Assembly: GCA_025617745.1 (NCBI GenBank)
Contig: CM046859.1
Location: 434,001 to 498,000 of the forward strand
DNA from: Heliocidaris erythrogramma
Taxonomy: Eukaryota; Echinodermata; Echinoidea; Camarodonta; Echinometridae
Direction: 5' to 3'
Length of the DNA stretch: 64,000 nucleotides
In this document: in pieces, positions 46,791 through 59,151 of the stretch
Layout of the letters: each line of letters begins with the position of its first letter
How positions within the stretch are numbered: position 1 is the stretch's first letter
Notes under the pieces: generated by a model
What the model saw: the letters and a program-made list of their open reading frames with translations, nothing else
Database searches by the model: none
What the model was told of the DNA's origin: nothing
Program-made: the position numbers and the translations under genes

Positions 46791-47226
46791 AGACCTCAGC
46801 CTGACCCATATATATTGACGTAAAGCTTAGTAAACAAAGAATATAATTACCCTGAGTATTCATAAATTTTCGTCTCCGTTTATCCATAAAAAATAAAAAA
46901 GATAATTTTTTTGGTCCGCCCCCTCCCTATGGCGTAACAACAGAGGAAACTGCAGGGGGTCGCTAGACGTGTTACGACATGTCATGTATACAGCTCCGAG
47001 TGCGTCTACACGATATGTCGTCATCAAATTTTCACCCCCGCAAAGTAGCGTTCCTCAGAGACGGGGCCCTTGTCAGAAAAACCACCGAGGCTCAACATTC
47101 GGGACGCTGTTACTCATTCCACAGGAAACGGAATCTCATGAAGTTGGTTTCAATTTGTTCAGAAAATATATAGCTCCCCGTGGATGAATAAAGTGTATAT
47201 TTCAAAATTCGGTGAGGCTGAGGTCT
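46791..47226. mobile_element. TTAA-target MITE, 436 bp
   Basis: Terminal inverted repeats AGACCTCAGCCTGACC and AGACCTCAGCCTCACC, flanked on both sides by TTAA (46787-46790 and 47227-47230). TTAA duplication is the signature of piggyBac and Kolobok transposons. There is no transposase, so it is non-autonomous. Confidence 0.85.
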
Positions 47227-47887
47227 TTAAATGAAAATTAGAAATATTTTTTTACATTTTTGTACATTTTTTTTTTTCATGCTAGTTTTATTCAAAACGG
47301 GATTAAATCCAAGCTTTTTTATAAAAGATATGAAAATTGGTAAAAACTTATTAAATTTTGCACTGATGATAATGGGTAGATGCATCAAATTTGCCAACAT
47401 CTTAATGCACTGAAAGCTCAAAGGAAGACACGGTATAAATGAACAAATTCGTAATGACCGTAGTGTATTAATGTTAGTCTCTTTTGGATTGAAAGGAACT
47501 TCGATTCAATTCTTTTTGGAATGAAACATAAATTTTGAACAAAATTTGTTCAACTTAATAAAAAGATATTTGTTGATGCAATCATAGCACATTTGATTCT
47601 CAGGGCGAGATACGCATATTTATATATTGAAATCAGTTTTGATCAAAACTGGATTAGTAGTCACTTTTGGAACTAAGCTCTTCATATTTTGCTTCATATC
47701 AAGATGTTTTATATATCATCAAACCTCTGATTGTCCACCTTGACAATGTCCCAAACTATTTTGGTTACTTTACCTTGTATTGTGCATCTCCGTTTTCTTC
47801 ATTTTACTCTTGTTCTCATCTCATTTTCCTGTTATAATTCACTGTCTGTATCTCATCACCCCCCCCCCCCCCCCTCTATCTTTCTCT

Positions 47888-48136
47888 CAGTGGAGTAGCG
47901 CGGGCCCGGCCACTGTGTTTTTGTTTTGTGTTGGGGAGGGGGGGGGGGGGGGGGGTCCCTCTTACAAGATGTATAATTCGAAATAAGAACGTTCATCTGA
48001 GAGGGTGTGGCAGGGCTTCGTTTCATCTTCATTCCGATTTCCTTCCCTCTCTCTCTTTTCTTCGTTTATGTTTTTTTTTCCATCTTTGCCATTCTTTGAG
48101 GGGCACTTAACCCCTCCCGCATTAACTACACCACTG
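47888..48136. mobile_element. Short CAGTGGNGTAG-ended element
   Basis: Ends CAGTGGAGTAGCGCGGGCC and, inverted, CAGTGGTGTAGTTAATGCGG. It contains a G run at about 47937-47955. Flanks do not show a clear 8-bp duplication. Same terminus type as the hAT-like element at 23879-25012. Confidence 0.6.
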
Positions 48137-48426
48137 ATCCAGCATACATTTCTCAAATTCTCTCTCTCTCTCTATGTTGACATGTGCCCCCCACTCTTCA
48201 ATTGCTATGTTATATTTTTGAAAGATGAACTTATTTTAAATATGCATAACTTTTCTACTTGCAATTCTAAAAATGATTGAAAAGCAGTGTTGTCATTGTT
48301 TTTAAGTATTCTGTTTAAATAAAAGTGTATTGTTGGACCACACAGTGGTCAGTCAGGACCACTTATTACCCTGGGAAAATATCACATCGGAAACATCTCT
48401 CCTCTTAAAAAAGATATGTGTAATGA

Positions 48427-48861
48427 CTAATTCAAACTTTCTTCGAGAATGACCCCGAGATATTTGAAGTTTGTAACATTTTCTAAAAAGTAATTTTCGT
48501 GCTTTATTTTTAGAGTTTTCTTTTTTTTAATTCTTCGTTTAGTACCGAAGACCATCACTTTTGTTTTTCTTGCGTTAATTTGCATTTTATTTATTTGAAA
48601 CCATTTATACATCAAATTATATTCCTTTTGAAGGACCTTTTGGCTACTTACAATGTTATTCCCTTTACAAAATAAGGCTGTGTCGTCAGCATATAAAGCG
48701 ATTTTAGTTTTAACATTATATTTTAAGTTACATATATCATTGAGGCATAAACAAACAACAAAGGGCCCAATATTGATCCTGATTTTACATGTGAGTATGG
48801 ACTTTGAGTACCTTGAAATGAAACACATTGTTCTCTGCCTGTGAGTTATGAAGAGAGCCAT
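48427..48861 (-). pseudogene. LINE reverse transcriptase, YADD and thumb part
   Basis: 144 codons. The first 35 residues are a wrong-frame run-in. LYADDTALFCKGNN holds the catalytic aspartates, and the thumb region follows (INARKTKVMVFGTKR and then NFKYLGVILEESL). The frame stops at 48427. Confidence 0.85.
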
Positions 48862-49145
48862 TTCATCTCTGTTGATTTTATACCATAGTAAGGCAATTTT
48901 GATAGTAGTATTACATGTGAAATAATATCAAATGCACTTTTAAGATCTAAGAAAATGGCTCCTGTTATTAGCCCAGAATCACGATTATTTAATAAGAAGT
49001 CGGTGACTTCAATGAGGCACGTTGCTGTTGAGTGTTTAGGGCGAAAGTCCGATTGCCGATCAGATAGCAACTGATGATCCTGCAAATATTTATAAAGTTG
49101 TATATGAACAGCTTTTTCTAATATTTTCGAGACACAAGATAACAA
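48846..49145 (-). pseudogene. LINE reverse transcriptase, palm part
   Basis: 99 codons. SCVSKILEKAVHIQLYKYL, then FRPKHSTATCLIEVTDFLLN and motif A IFLDLKSAFDIISHVILL. Motif B is lost in the frame break before the YADD part. Confidence 0.85.
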
Positions 49146-49280
49146 TGATATCGGTCTATAATTTCGAATATCAGTTGCATCTCCCGTTTTGGGTACTGGT
49201 ATAACCTTTGCTTTTTTGAAATCGCTTGGGAAAACCCCAGTGCGTAACGATTTATGTGGCCTTGTTAATATCGATATTAC

Positions 49281-49553
49281 CTAATTCACGGAGTACAAAT
49301 TGCATTGGAATAATGTATTTAAACAATTAATAGATTCACCTGTAATTTGAGTTGATTGATCACCCACTTTAATAAACATTTCATTGAATGCATTAGCTAT
49401 TTCTTGTTTATTTTTGACAATTTTAGTATCAACCTTTATATTACAATCGACCATAGCCTTTTTAGTTGGCACTAAATCTTTCAATATTTTCCATGATTTC
49501 TGCATATTATTACCATTTTCTTGGAATTTATTGCAGAAGTATTCACGTTTCAA
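49281..49553 (-). pseudogene. LINE linker between endonuclease and RT
   Basis: 90 codons with KSWKILKDLVP and IANAFNEMFIKVGDQ, typical of the region just before the RT domain (the nFnxyFxxvg pattern). Separated from the palm frame by a stop. Confidence 0.7.
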
Positions 49554-50499
49554 TTTCTTACACAGATTGTTTGCTTTATTTCTGAGTCTCCTATATTTCT
49601 TCCAGAGTTAACTTAGAGCTCTCTTATAATCTACCCCTGTCTCTATCAAAGTGCTACTTGTAGGGGTAATACTAGTTGGCTCATGGATAAGCTGGGTTAA
49701 TTGAAACGTTGTACATAGTTCATTCACCTTGTTTGACATAGAATTCTTCGTGAGCAGGTTACAGTTCAAATCACCAAGAATAATGACATTGTCTGTGAAA
49801 GAAAAGACTTTATCTAGGCTTGACTCGAATTTACTAACGAATGTAGAATTGTCTGGTTTACGGTATACTATTCCAATAAAAAATTTCTAGCCACATGAAT
49901 TCTAACTCTTTCTCTTCAAAATCGAGCTTTCTTACATATGGTATATTTAGTCTAATATAACAGGCAACCACTCCACCATGAATATCTCGGTCTTTTCTTT
50001 CAAGAGTATACTCATCTAAATACAATTTATCAGTTGAGTTTCAGCGGTGTGTCACATGAACAAAATGACACCTATTTTGCTGATCTCGTTCTCGCAAACG
50101 GGAATGCATGCGTATTTACTTACGCACATTGTGAATGGTAAATGGTTGCCATAGAATTACATTTTCATTATCAAAAAATGTATTTTTCTGATCCAAAATT
50201 GGAAAACAGTTGCATTTTAAGTTTTATATGGCATATTGGGGACATTTTGTACAAAAGTATGTTCATTGTTGACCCGATACAAAAATCATGTTATTCATTA
50301 CTACTGCTGCATTGTTCTTGTTGGAACCATTTTTTAAAAACATGCATTTTTCTGAAACAATAGGCCTCTCAATATGAAATTGTTGGCAGACGCGGTGGAA
50401 CGTCGGGCTCGGACAATGGAAGTGGGCGGGGGGGGGGGGGGGCTTCTGTATTATTATACTGCGATTAGATTGCTTATTGAAAAGAATATGTATTAAACC

Positions 50500-50525
50500 C
50501 GGGGCGGATCCAGGATTTAGTATAA

Positions 50526-50556
<31 letters not shown>

Positions 50557-50790
50557 CAGATGCAGGTTTTTCAACTGTTGGAAAAGGTCGACCCGTATTT
50601 TTTTTTTCGCCAGACCTCAGTGGGGGCAGGGGGGGGGGTGATTATGGAGGTCCAGTTCCCCTCCATAATTATCTGATAATCGAGAAAGTGGCGGATCGTC
50701 TATGGTCAAAATGCATACTTTCCTTCCAGGATTTAGTATAAGGGGGGGGGGGGGTGGCACGGGCCGGAAATGCCCCCCCCCCCCCGGATC
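50500..50790. repeat. G/C-run elements with GGCGGATCCAGGATTT ends
   Basis: ggggcggatccaggatttagtataa is followed by a G run at about 50526-50552. The same phrase starts again at about 50727, ending in a C run and ccggatccgcctatg. These are termini of a dispersed element, and copies of the phrase also occur near 16100, 51200 and 59390. Confidence 0.7.
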
Positions 50791-50799
50791 CGCCTATGT

Positions 50800-51420
50800 A
50801 TTGCAGAGTGATACTCCACGGTACTTCCCTCTGGTTGCCCAAACACTACGAGTGATCTGTGACGACATTATTCGTATATATGTGCTGTGTCATCAAATGA
50901 ATTGCATGTCGGTACCTATGCCAGGACAGACTAGGTTTGTCTTCTAAATCAGTGGTGTGTCACATGAAGAAAAGGACACCTATTTTGCTGATCAGCTGTG
51001 CCTTCAGGGAACTTCATATCAGCGAATTGGCACTGTGCAGTATACCATGGCATACATTTTGTAAATCATTTCCTCTTTCCGTGGCAATGAGGAATACAGC
51101 ATTAATTATAATAATAATATTCCGCTTTTATATAGCGCCTAATACATCTCTAAGCACTTTATATTCGATGTGGCACGGGCCGGAAGTGAACAGCCCCCCC
51201 CCCCCCTCCCCCGCATCCGCCAATGTATTAAACAGAGTGATACTCCACGGTATTTCCCTCTGCTTGCCCAAACACTACGAGTGATCTTGGTTTGTCTTGT
51301 AAATCAGTGGTGTGTCACATGAACAAAAGGACACCTATTTTTGCTGATCAGCTGTGCCTTCAGGGAAGTTCATATATCAGTGAATTGGTAGTGTGCACTA
51401 TACCATAACTAGAAATTTAA
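50800..51420 (+). repeat. Tandem duplication, unit about 360-430 bp
   Basis: gagtgatactccacggtactt...gcccaaacactacgagtgatct and aaatcagtggtgtgtcacatga...cttcagggaa both occur twice, near 50805/51240 and 50945/51303. A third copy of the cagcggtgtgtcacatgaac part is at about 50040. Confidence 0.8.
51105..51165 (-). mobile_element. 3' tail of an L2-mobilised SINE or LINE
   Basis: ataataatattccgctttta followed by tatagcgcctaatacatc and ctaagcactttata, nearly the same as the tail at 52970-53030. It ends in the (ATT)n repeat read on the minus strand. Confidence 0.7.
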
Positions 51421-51483
51421 TTCGTCACTGAAGACAAATTAGGTGATCTGTCTTGAACTGGTAAATTATTTTGTAAGATATGT

Positions 51484-51625
51484 TTTGATTTGAATGCCCA
51501 TTGACGTGCGCACGAAATTGAAAGTTGGACGCGCGCGTGTGGCATTATGGAAGGTCAAGAATGACTGTAAATAGTTGGAAATTGTCAAGAATAGTGTCAG
51601 GAAGACAAACCATGTTCTGTACGCG
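51484..51625 (+). repeat. Direct repeat, copy 1 of 2 around a microsatellite
   Basis: gaatgcccattgacgtgcgc to tgttctgtacgcg, matching 52181-52315 at nearly every position. CG-rich words (gacgcgcgcgtg). Confidence 0.9.
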
Positions 51626-51629
51626 ATGT

Positions 51630-52015
51630 GCAAGATATGATGATTTGGCAAAATAGTAATCGTGATAGGGTCGACGACAATGATGATAAGATGGTGATGA
51701 TTATGCTCATGATGATTATGGTGATGATAATGGTGATGATTATCATGATGAAGATGATATAATGTTGATGGTGATGATATAATAATAATAGCAATGTTGA
51801 TCATGACCGTGATGATATTATATCATAACCATCATCATCATCATGAATATCATGACAGTGATGATGATAATGATGTTGATGATAATCATCATCATCATCA
51901 TCATGAATATCATCACAGTGATGATGATAATGGTGTTGATGATAATCATGATGATGATGGTGATGATGATATAATGATGGTGATGATGATGATGATAATG
52001 GTCATGACCATGACT
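51630..52015. repeat. (GAT/ATC)n microsatellite, inverting in the middle
   Basis: The left half is gatgatg-type and the centre at about 51820-51900 is catcatcat-type, then gatgatg again. The tract can therefore fold. Histidine- and aspartate-rich frames here are artefacts. Confidence 0.95.
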
Positions 52016-52180
52016 GACATGACATTGAACTTAGCCATGCCAAATATGAAAGAGAAATCACATTTCGTTATGAAGATACGACCATAAGTTGATTTTTACA
52101 AAATTTGGGGGTATCCCGGCATTCGTCTGAGGAGCTATGGCGAATTCTAGAATTCTGATTTTACCACTTTTTACATTTGA

Positions 52181-52315
52181 ATGCCCATTGACGTGCGCCC
52201 GAAATTGAAAGTTGGACGCGCGCGTGTGGCATTATGGAAGGTGAAGAATGACTGTAAATAGTTGGAAATTGTCAAGAATAGTGTCAGGAAGACAAAGCAT
52301 GTTCTGTACGCGCTG
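52181..52315 (+). repeat. Direct repeat, copy 2 of 2
   Basis: Second copy of 51484-51625. Followed by a CG-rich stretch (gcgcgtgcggacgcgcacgg) and a TGACC-rich tract to about 52640. Confidence 0.9.
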
Positions 52316-52794
52316 TGAGCGCACATAACGCGCGTGCGGACGCGCACGGATGGAAAATTTTGAAATGCTTAAAATGTCCTGAACCGTACTCTAATTTGAT
52401 TAAAAAGTGATTTCGAGCATTTCTAAATTTTGACGCGCCCGTACGTGCGCGTCATGATGCGCGCGCGGATTTTGATGACATTTCATGTTGACCCTTGACC
52501 TGAAGTAGATGTATGTCAAAGATGGTTCATTTTTGATGACTCGTTATGAAGATATGATTGATAATGTGATTTCACAAAATGGCGCCTGGATGACGTCATG
52601 ATGACCTGATGACCTTGAAAAAGATAGGGGCACTTGATCTGATATGGTCTGATAATTGACAAAATTTGAAGAAAATTGATCGAGTCGATTTTGAGAAATT
52701 GTGTTCACAAGAAAGTGGTGGAAAAATAAAAGACAAATAATAAAGAAAATTCTGAAAAAGCTGACAGAACAACTAGAAGGGAAAATTCTGACGA

Positions 52795-52975
52795 AATTAA
52801 GAGGTGATCTGTCGATACCGACAGACCACCTAATAAATAATAAATAATAAAGACAATTTTGTCGAAATTAAGAGGTGATCTGTCTACGACAGACCACCTA
52901 ATAATAAATAAAGAAAATTCTGACGAATATAAGAGGTAATCTGTCGACTACGACAGAACACCTAATAATAATATT
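52795..52975. repeat. Three small hairpins AGGTGATCTGTCG...CGACAGACCACCT
   Basis: Hairpins at about 52801-52832, 52869-52898 and 52939-52971, each with a 10-13-bp stem and short loop, separated by aataataaataaagaaaattctgacg-like spacers. A single half occurs at about 51440. Confidence 0.85.
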
Positions 52976-53275
52976 CCGCTTTTATATAGCGCCTAATACA
53001 TCGGTGATGTCTCTAAGCGCTTTATAGATATGTTATTACCCCGGTCATCGGATTCTGGCATGCCCGCACACAATGTATGCACATTCTCCGCTCTCTGGGG
53101 AGTATTCCAGCAATGGGCAGTACAGTGACGCTCACATTGCTAAGCAAACTACATTAACTTTCGCATCCTACCCATTTAACTGATCCACAACACCTCTACA
53201 AGCATTCGTAGTGTTACCGCATTATGGGGGTACTCCCATACCCAGTGAGGGTCCTTGAGTTTCATTAAACTAAAC
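52970..53275 (-). mobile_element. SINE-like element with L2-type tail
   Basis: The minus-strand 3' end is gcgctttatagatatg...gcgcctaatacatc...(ATT)n. The body contains ccgctctctggggagtattcc and ctacccatttaactgatcc. No clear tRNA head was seen. Confidence 0.65.
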
Positions 53276-53404
53276 TAAACTATACTAAAGTATGACTGCT
53301 AACTTGAAAACTTTGACAATTTTCTCTATCAATAATGATCTACATAGAAAATGCCACTTTGAGAACACTTATTACTTTCATGTGGGAGCACTGTGATTGT
53401 GGAA

Positions 53405-53620
53405 GTACTGTGGCTGTGGCATATTGGTGAATGCTCTGGACTTGGTTTTCGCCGACATATCTGGGGTTCGATTCTTGCTCAGTGTTTAAACCCTTGGACA
53501 AGGTGTTAGGCCCTCTCGACATAGGTATTGGGAATGCTGAGGTAATAAATGCAAGGCCATTAGGAAGAAAAAGGTGTATGCTGGTGAGGCTCCCATGGGC
53601 AAATAAGATCATATTTCATT
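53405..53620 (+). mobile_element. tRNA-derived SINE
   Basis: A-box-like tggcatattggtgaatg, B box ggggttcgattcttgc, then cccttggacaaggtgttagg, which is a common SINE body after the tRNA part. Open frames across it are shadows. Confidence 0.7.
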
Positions 53621-54367
53621 TGTTATGTAGCTTTGGTTCAGTATACCTTCGTAGTTAGGTCCGCTCTTACTAGGCGGATTATGCGAAATAACAAGGTACT
53701 GATTTATGGAAGGGTATGGGAAAGCGCCGTTTATTCTTCCTTTCACGTCCCTTCCCCCCCCCCCCCCCCTCCCCTCTTTCTTTTATCTTCTACTTCTGTT
53801 TTTGTTTCCCTTTGTCATTCTATCAGGGGCACTTATCCCTCTCTCCCCCATCGCGCCCCGTAGCTACTGCTCCAACTACATTATCTTCACATTCTCGCTC
53901 TCTCTCTTTAACTCTTTCCCTACTTTTCGATTCCCCCTCTTTCTCTGTCTCTCTAATCTATAATTATTGCCATATACCTGCTTTCCTCTCTCTCTCCCCC
54001 TCTCTCTCTCTCTGTCGCCATGAATCTCCACTCTTCCTTTTTTTAATTTCAGTTTTGAAAAATGAACCTATTTTCAACACGTCTAACCTTTTACTTGCAA
54101 TTTCAGAACTGACTGAATATTCTTGCTTGCCATTGTTCTCTTTATCAAAATTGTATTTATTTTAAACCAAAGAAAAGTGTGAAATATAATTCTACCTACA
54201 TTATACTACATATTATTTTCATTAATGTATCATTTTATTGAGTTGTACATAGCGAATTCAAGAAAAAGAAATCAATATGAACGAAGCAAAATATATACGC
54301 ACAAGTACTATGAAATACCTCATCAAATATGTTACGTTCAAATGTTTCTCTTGAATAGTAATTTAAA

Positions 54368-55205
54368 AATAATAAATTTGTATGATTATACATATTATTA
54401 TATAATAATCATCTTCTTTACAAATTCTTAAGATCAGTCAAATTAATATAGGCAAATGTAAAAAGTAAATTCCTTATCCAATTTTCTTGGAGCAATAGCC
54501 GATATTCTTCATGTGTCGTTTGGCGAGGATAGCTGTTAATAATACAAATTTATGAAGACAAATGAACTCACACCCATGGTAGTACTGAACGTTACTCCCA
54601 TTAAAAACAAATATCTAGACAAAAATTTACCGATGTTGACAATTTAGCACGTCATACTGTACTGCATCCAGAAAACATTTGAACAGGAATACTCTAAACA
54701 CATGTCGTTTCAGCTGAAAAGCCTGTTCGGTGCACCACAATGGCAACGATTTGTGCTGACAGCTTGTCAGCACAAATTTCAGCTGAAATAATAAATTTGT
54801 ATGATTATATAAATTATTATATAATAATCATTATCTTCTTTACTAATTCAGAACAAATTCTTAAGATCAGTCAAATTAATATAGGCAAATGTAAAAATAA
54901 ATTCCTTATCCAATTTTCTTTGAGCAATAGCCTATATTCTCCATGTGTTGTTTGGCGAGGATAGCTGTTAATAATACAAATTCATGAAGACAAATGAACT
55001 CACACCCATGGTAGTACTGAACGTTACTCCCATTAAAAGCAAATATCTAGACAAAAATTTACCGATGTTTTTACCGACAATTTAGCACGTCATACTGTAC
55101 TGCATCCAGAAAAAATTTGAACAGGACTACTCTAAACACATGTCGTTTCAGCTGAAAAGCCTGTTCGGTGCACCACAATGGCAACGATTTGTGCTGACAG
55201 CTTGT
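54368..55205 (+). repeat. Recent tandem duplication, unit about 420 bp
   Basis: Copies 54368-54785 and 54786-55205 agree at nearly all positions, with a few small indels (an added actaattcagaa, tttttacc). The left copy ends in the palindrome GTGCTGACA-gct-TGTCAGCAC. No exon is recognised in it. Confidence 0.9.
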
Positions 55206-55209
55206 CAAA

Positions 55210-56100
55210 GAGTCTCCCCTAATGCTTCATAGCATGAATAACAAGATTAGACATAAAGCGAAACATTCAAATTTGAATAACACGCGACGCCAAACCAGAA
55301 ACAACAAACAACGGTTAAACAAATATTTACTGTCATACATATATAAGATAGTTATACACTTATCCATTACTTATTATTACTTCTAGGTTATCGGTGATTA
55401 GGACCTTATAAAAATTTCTTTCTAAAGTACACACCGCACAATACTGTGTCATTTCTTTAAACATCCCCTTCAGATTCCGCCAAAGAAACCTAATGTTGTA
55501 TATTGTTTGGAGTTGTCAGGACACGGAATCAGTGCATATATTGTGAAGGTTAATCACACTATCGAAAATTAAAACGAAAAAAAAAGGGTTCATTAATAAT
55601 TATTACTGTTGGGTTCACTGATGATTATTACTGACGTTGGAATGAAATACGTTGCCTCGACACAAACAAGGCAATCAATTGCATTTCGTAAAAGCTGAAC
55701 CTCGAGATTTAGTAGTTAACGTTTGTGAGGAAACGAGAAGCCTACTCGTCTTCTCTAAAATTATCTTTTACTATCAATGTTACATCATACTTATTTTGCA
55801 AAATATACGCTGAAATTTCTATTTCTATTCTTGCAGCTTAAATGAGCTAATCAATAGGTATGTTTATCTAGATTGATTACAACATCCATTAGAACGCAGC
55901 ACTTGGAAATAATTATCAGTCAATATAATGTATAATTAAAGAGGCTCCGAATACATTTTGAAGTAGACATCCATCAAGGACAAAAAGTGCAGTTCAATGA
56001 AATAATACATTTTTTTTTACATTTAAGGCATGAGTAAAATATCATTTTCTACAACACAAACTAGATTAGTTAACAGCCCCATTCAGGTCTGTACGAAATA
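55210..56100. other. Non-coding, nothing seen
   Basis: AT-rich sequence with a short direct repeat (ttcattaataattattactg and ttcactgatgattattactg) near 55590-55630. No gene or element recognised. Confidence 0.4.
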
Positions 56101-56104
56101 TTCT

Positions 56105-57535
56105 ACGTAATAATTATAGTAGACCAGCCAAGAATTTTTTTTTTTTACTTTGGACGGCATTTTTGGGTAATGCTCGGTGTTCATGCTTAAAGTCTTGCAA
56201 AAATACTGACGAATAACGTACGGGCGGATGACACGCGCATTTTTGCCTAAAAATGTCATTTTTGGCTCAAAATTTGAAAGAATGTAAAAAATCACGATTT
56301 TTAATTTTTGGACTTAATATGTAATACCTGATTAAGAGTTTTCAAGTGCTATCAAATTTATTTTGAGTTTCAAGTTATAAACCCTATTAATATACAATTG
56401 AACGTTGGATATTACAGACACATGTATGGCGTAATGAAACATAAAACTGTGATACTTAAAATAATAGGTTGTGAAAACTACCAATATTTCAAAGTTTTTT
56501 ACCCAATGTAAATTTGTAATTTTAAACACTTTTTCTTGATTAAACATATCATGTATATTGTCATGTCACACACAGAAAAGAAATTATCCGATAAGGTGAT
56601 AGATAACTCATTTTATGTTATCCCAAATCGAACGATGTATTTTTACTGGATGCGCATTTTGACTGAAAAACACTATTTGAAGGTACATCTAGAGTGTATT
56701 TGTACATAAGGCAATTATCCCATGTTTATCAGTATAGTCTATGGGCCAAAAACTGAAATATCTCCACCACTTTAGAAATAATCTTAAATGATCTTTTTTT
56801 CCTGTTAGATGGGACCATTAACTATCGGAATATGCTTCTTTGCCCTGAAATTAAGAGGTGGGCGTGGCCACAAGCGGTAGTACCATGGCAACGGATCAAG
56901 AACAGTAGAATTTAATAAAATGTCATGTATTCGTGATGAAGAAAGGACTAAAACACATTGTAATATTTTAAAATATTGTATCAAAAGTTTCTCACTTGAT
57001 AAAAACTCAAATAAGAGTTATAGAAGGTGTCCATCTGTTTGAAAATGGTTGTTGCTATGGAAACAGTAAGAAAAAAATCATATTTGAGCAAAAAAAAAAA
57101 ACCAAACCCACTATGCTACCGAAAAAAGTAACATTAATACATTTGTATTGTACATGATAATCTTCTCTTTGACAGGACACTCACTTATCAAAATTTGTTT
57201 AAGTAAAGGGATGATGGAGGAGACCACTAAGTATGCAGGCCGTTACCATGGTAACAAATAAACTTATTGCATTTCTAATGAAATACAGAACTATATTTTT
57301 TTTCAACATGAAATAATGGGAAACATCTAATAATTTTTACCGCCTGTTTGATTATATTCAAAAGTTTAGTTTGAAACAGAGCTAAATTTATAAAAAAAAA
57401 AAATCTGTTGCCATGGAAACAGAATTAATGAAGATGACAAACTAAAGAAGGAAATGTAACTAACCAATATAAAATATATAGCAATTAGATTAACAAACAC
57501 CTTCAGCGATTAGAATCTGCTCGTTGGCTGTGAAT
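56105..57535 (+). repeat. Left arm of a large inverted repeat, with palindrome sites
   Basis: Colinear with the reverse complement of 61085-62497. Outer part shares tgaaagaatgt, acgaataacgtacgggcgga and tttttgcctaaaaatg. Inner part carries CCATGG palindromes at 56881, 57052, 57242 and 57407, spaced 165-190 bases. Confidence 0.9.
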
Positions 57536-57539
57536 GTGA

Positions 57540-59101
57540 CCATTATCATATAACTGTTACCAAAATTTGGTAGCTAATACAAAAAGTGGTGTTGTCTTTC
57601 TACCAGAATTTCTGTTTACTTGATTCAAATCTAGATCCAGAAGATTTGTGTCCCCTATAAAATGGGTGATACCAAAATTTTCACATTGAACATGACAAGA
57701 CCTGCTACTTGATTCATTAATAATTTTATTTATATAAAGTGCGTATCAGAAAAAAGTATACCCAATTTAAGTAGCTTCTAATTAAAAAGATATAACCTCT
57801 ATGAGCTTGAAATTTATTTCATAGTAAAGAACAACTTATATTATGTGCAATGATACCTTATTCATAACTTTGCTGCCACGGATGACTCAGCAGCAGGCTT
57901 TTCAAACAGTAATTTCAAACTCCTCTTGTACCAAGTTTGGGCCGAAGTAGCGAGTGTGGGTCAAACCAACTATGCATTAGTGACTTCAGTTGGAAAACAA
58001 TTGCTGAGTTATTTTCAATTGATTTTGTGCCTTTGAATAGAAAGGTGTTAAAGTAAACTCAAACTCAAGAAAGGGCTCATTACCAGTTAAGTTTAAGATT
58101 TTTTTTGCCATTTGACAACACAATGTTGGCTTCATCAGCATCCCTTTTTTAAGGAAAGCCTTTTTACTGAGTCGTTAAAAATGGACATTGTTAATTCTCA
58201 ACGTGTATCCTTCCTTTTCTTCTTTTTACTTTTTAAGGTCAGTAAACCTTTCAGTCCATGTGTTATTCGCTAAACACACCGTGCGCACCGTATGCAGGTG
58301 AAATATTGTCATGTTGATTGAAACAAGGGTCATAATTATGGAAGCTTCGATCACTTTAAAACAATGAAGCATTGAAGCACAAAGGAGAATTTAACTTTTT
58401 AAAATTATTTGCGATTAAAGTAGCACATTCATATTGCTTGACTCACATTCGTTGCATCAGCGTCAAACTTGGAACAAGGAGATTTTGATTTTTTTACTCT
58501 TTTTTAAAAACCATGATGCTCAGTCATCAAAGACAGTCAATAAGCTATTCTTCACCATGGATTAAATTTCAAAGTCACATCGATTACAACATTTTAATTA
58601 GAAGCTATCAGAATTGTGTATACATTTTTTTGATACGCACTGAATTTATGTAGCCATTTATTTATTTATTTGAATAATATTTATATTCATACAGGATAAA
58701 ACCATGATCAGTAATAAACTGTTTTACATCATGTTCCTGATGCAACAGGAATAAACAATAAGGTATAGCATAAATTGGTAACAATTTTATTAGAAAATCC
58801 AAGTAATATAGTTACATAATAAAACAAATAACTCAATAAGTAAAAACAACAATAATAAACGGCTATGAATATTTCAAAACTATAACCAATCGGGTCTATT
58901 ATGTAATGTTAAATGTGGAATGTGGATAACATCCATGTACTATAATGAGACTACAGGATTACAAAAAAAAAACATGACCCGTATTTAATAAATATCCAAT
59001 ACATAGTTCCTGTAACTTTGTGGATTGTCATCTAAAATAAGAACCGTAAAAAGTCAGAGTAATTTTGAAATTTATTTTTGAACGTCTCACAAAGATCGTA
59101 T

Positions 59102-59151
<50 letters not shown>

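Larger units (their letters stand above)
48427..50037 (-). mobile_element. LINE with endonuclease and reverse transcriptase, degraded
   Basis: Read on the minus strand from 50037. An endonuclease region with GGVVACYIRLNIPYV and VIILGDLNCNLL at about 49700-50030, in broken frames. Then a linker frame (49281-49553), the RT fingers and palm (48846-49145) and the thumb with YADD (48427-48861). At least three frame breaks. The 5' end stops inside the endonuclease domain. Confidence 0.85.

Noticed and set aside
46969-47187. 72-codon plus-strand frame
   Set aside because: Lies entirely inside the TTAA-flanked MITE and has no transposase motif.
51466-52087. Histidine- and aspartate-rich frames
   Set aside because: Translation of the GAT/ATC microsatellite.
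53633-54165. Frames of 76-149 codons rich in proline, serine and leucine
   Set aside because: CT-rich low-complexity DNA next to a C run; no domain and no splice support.
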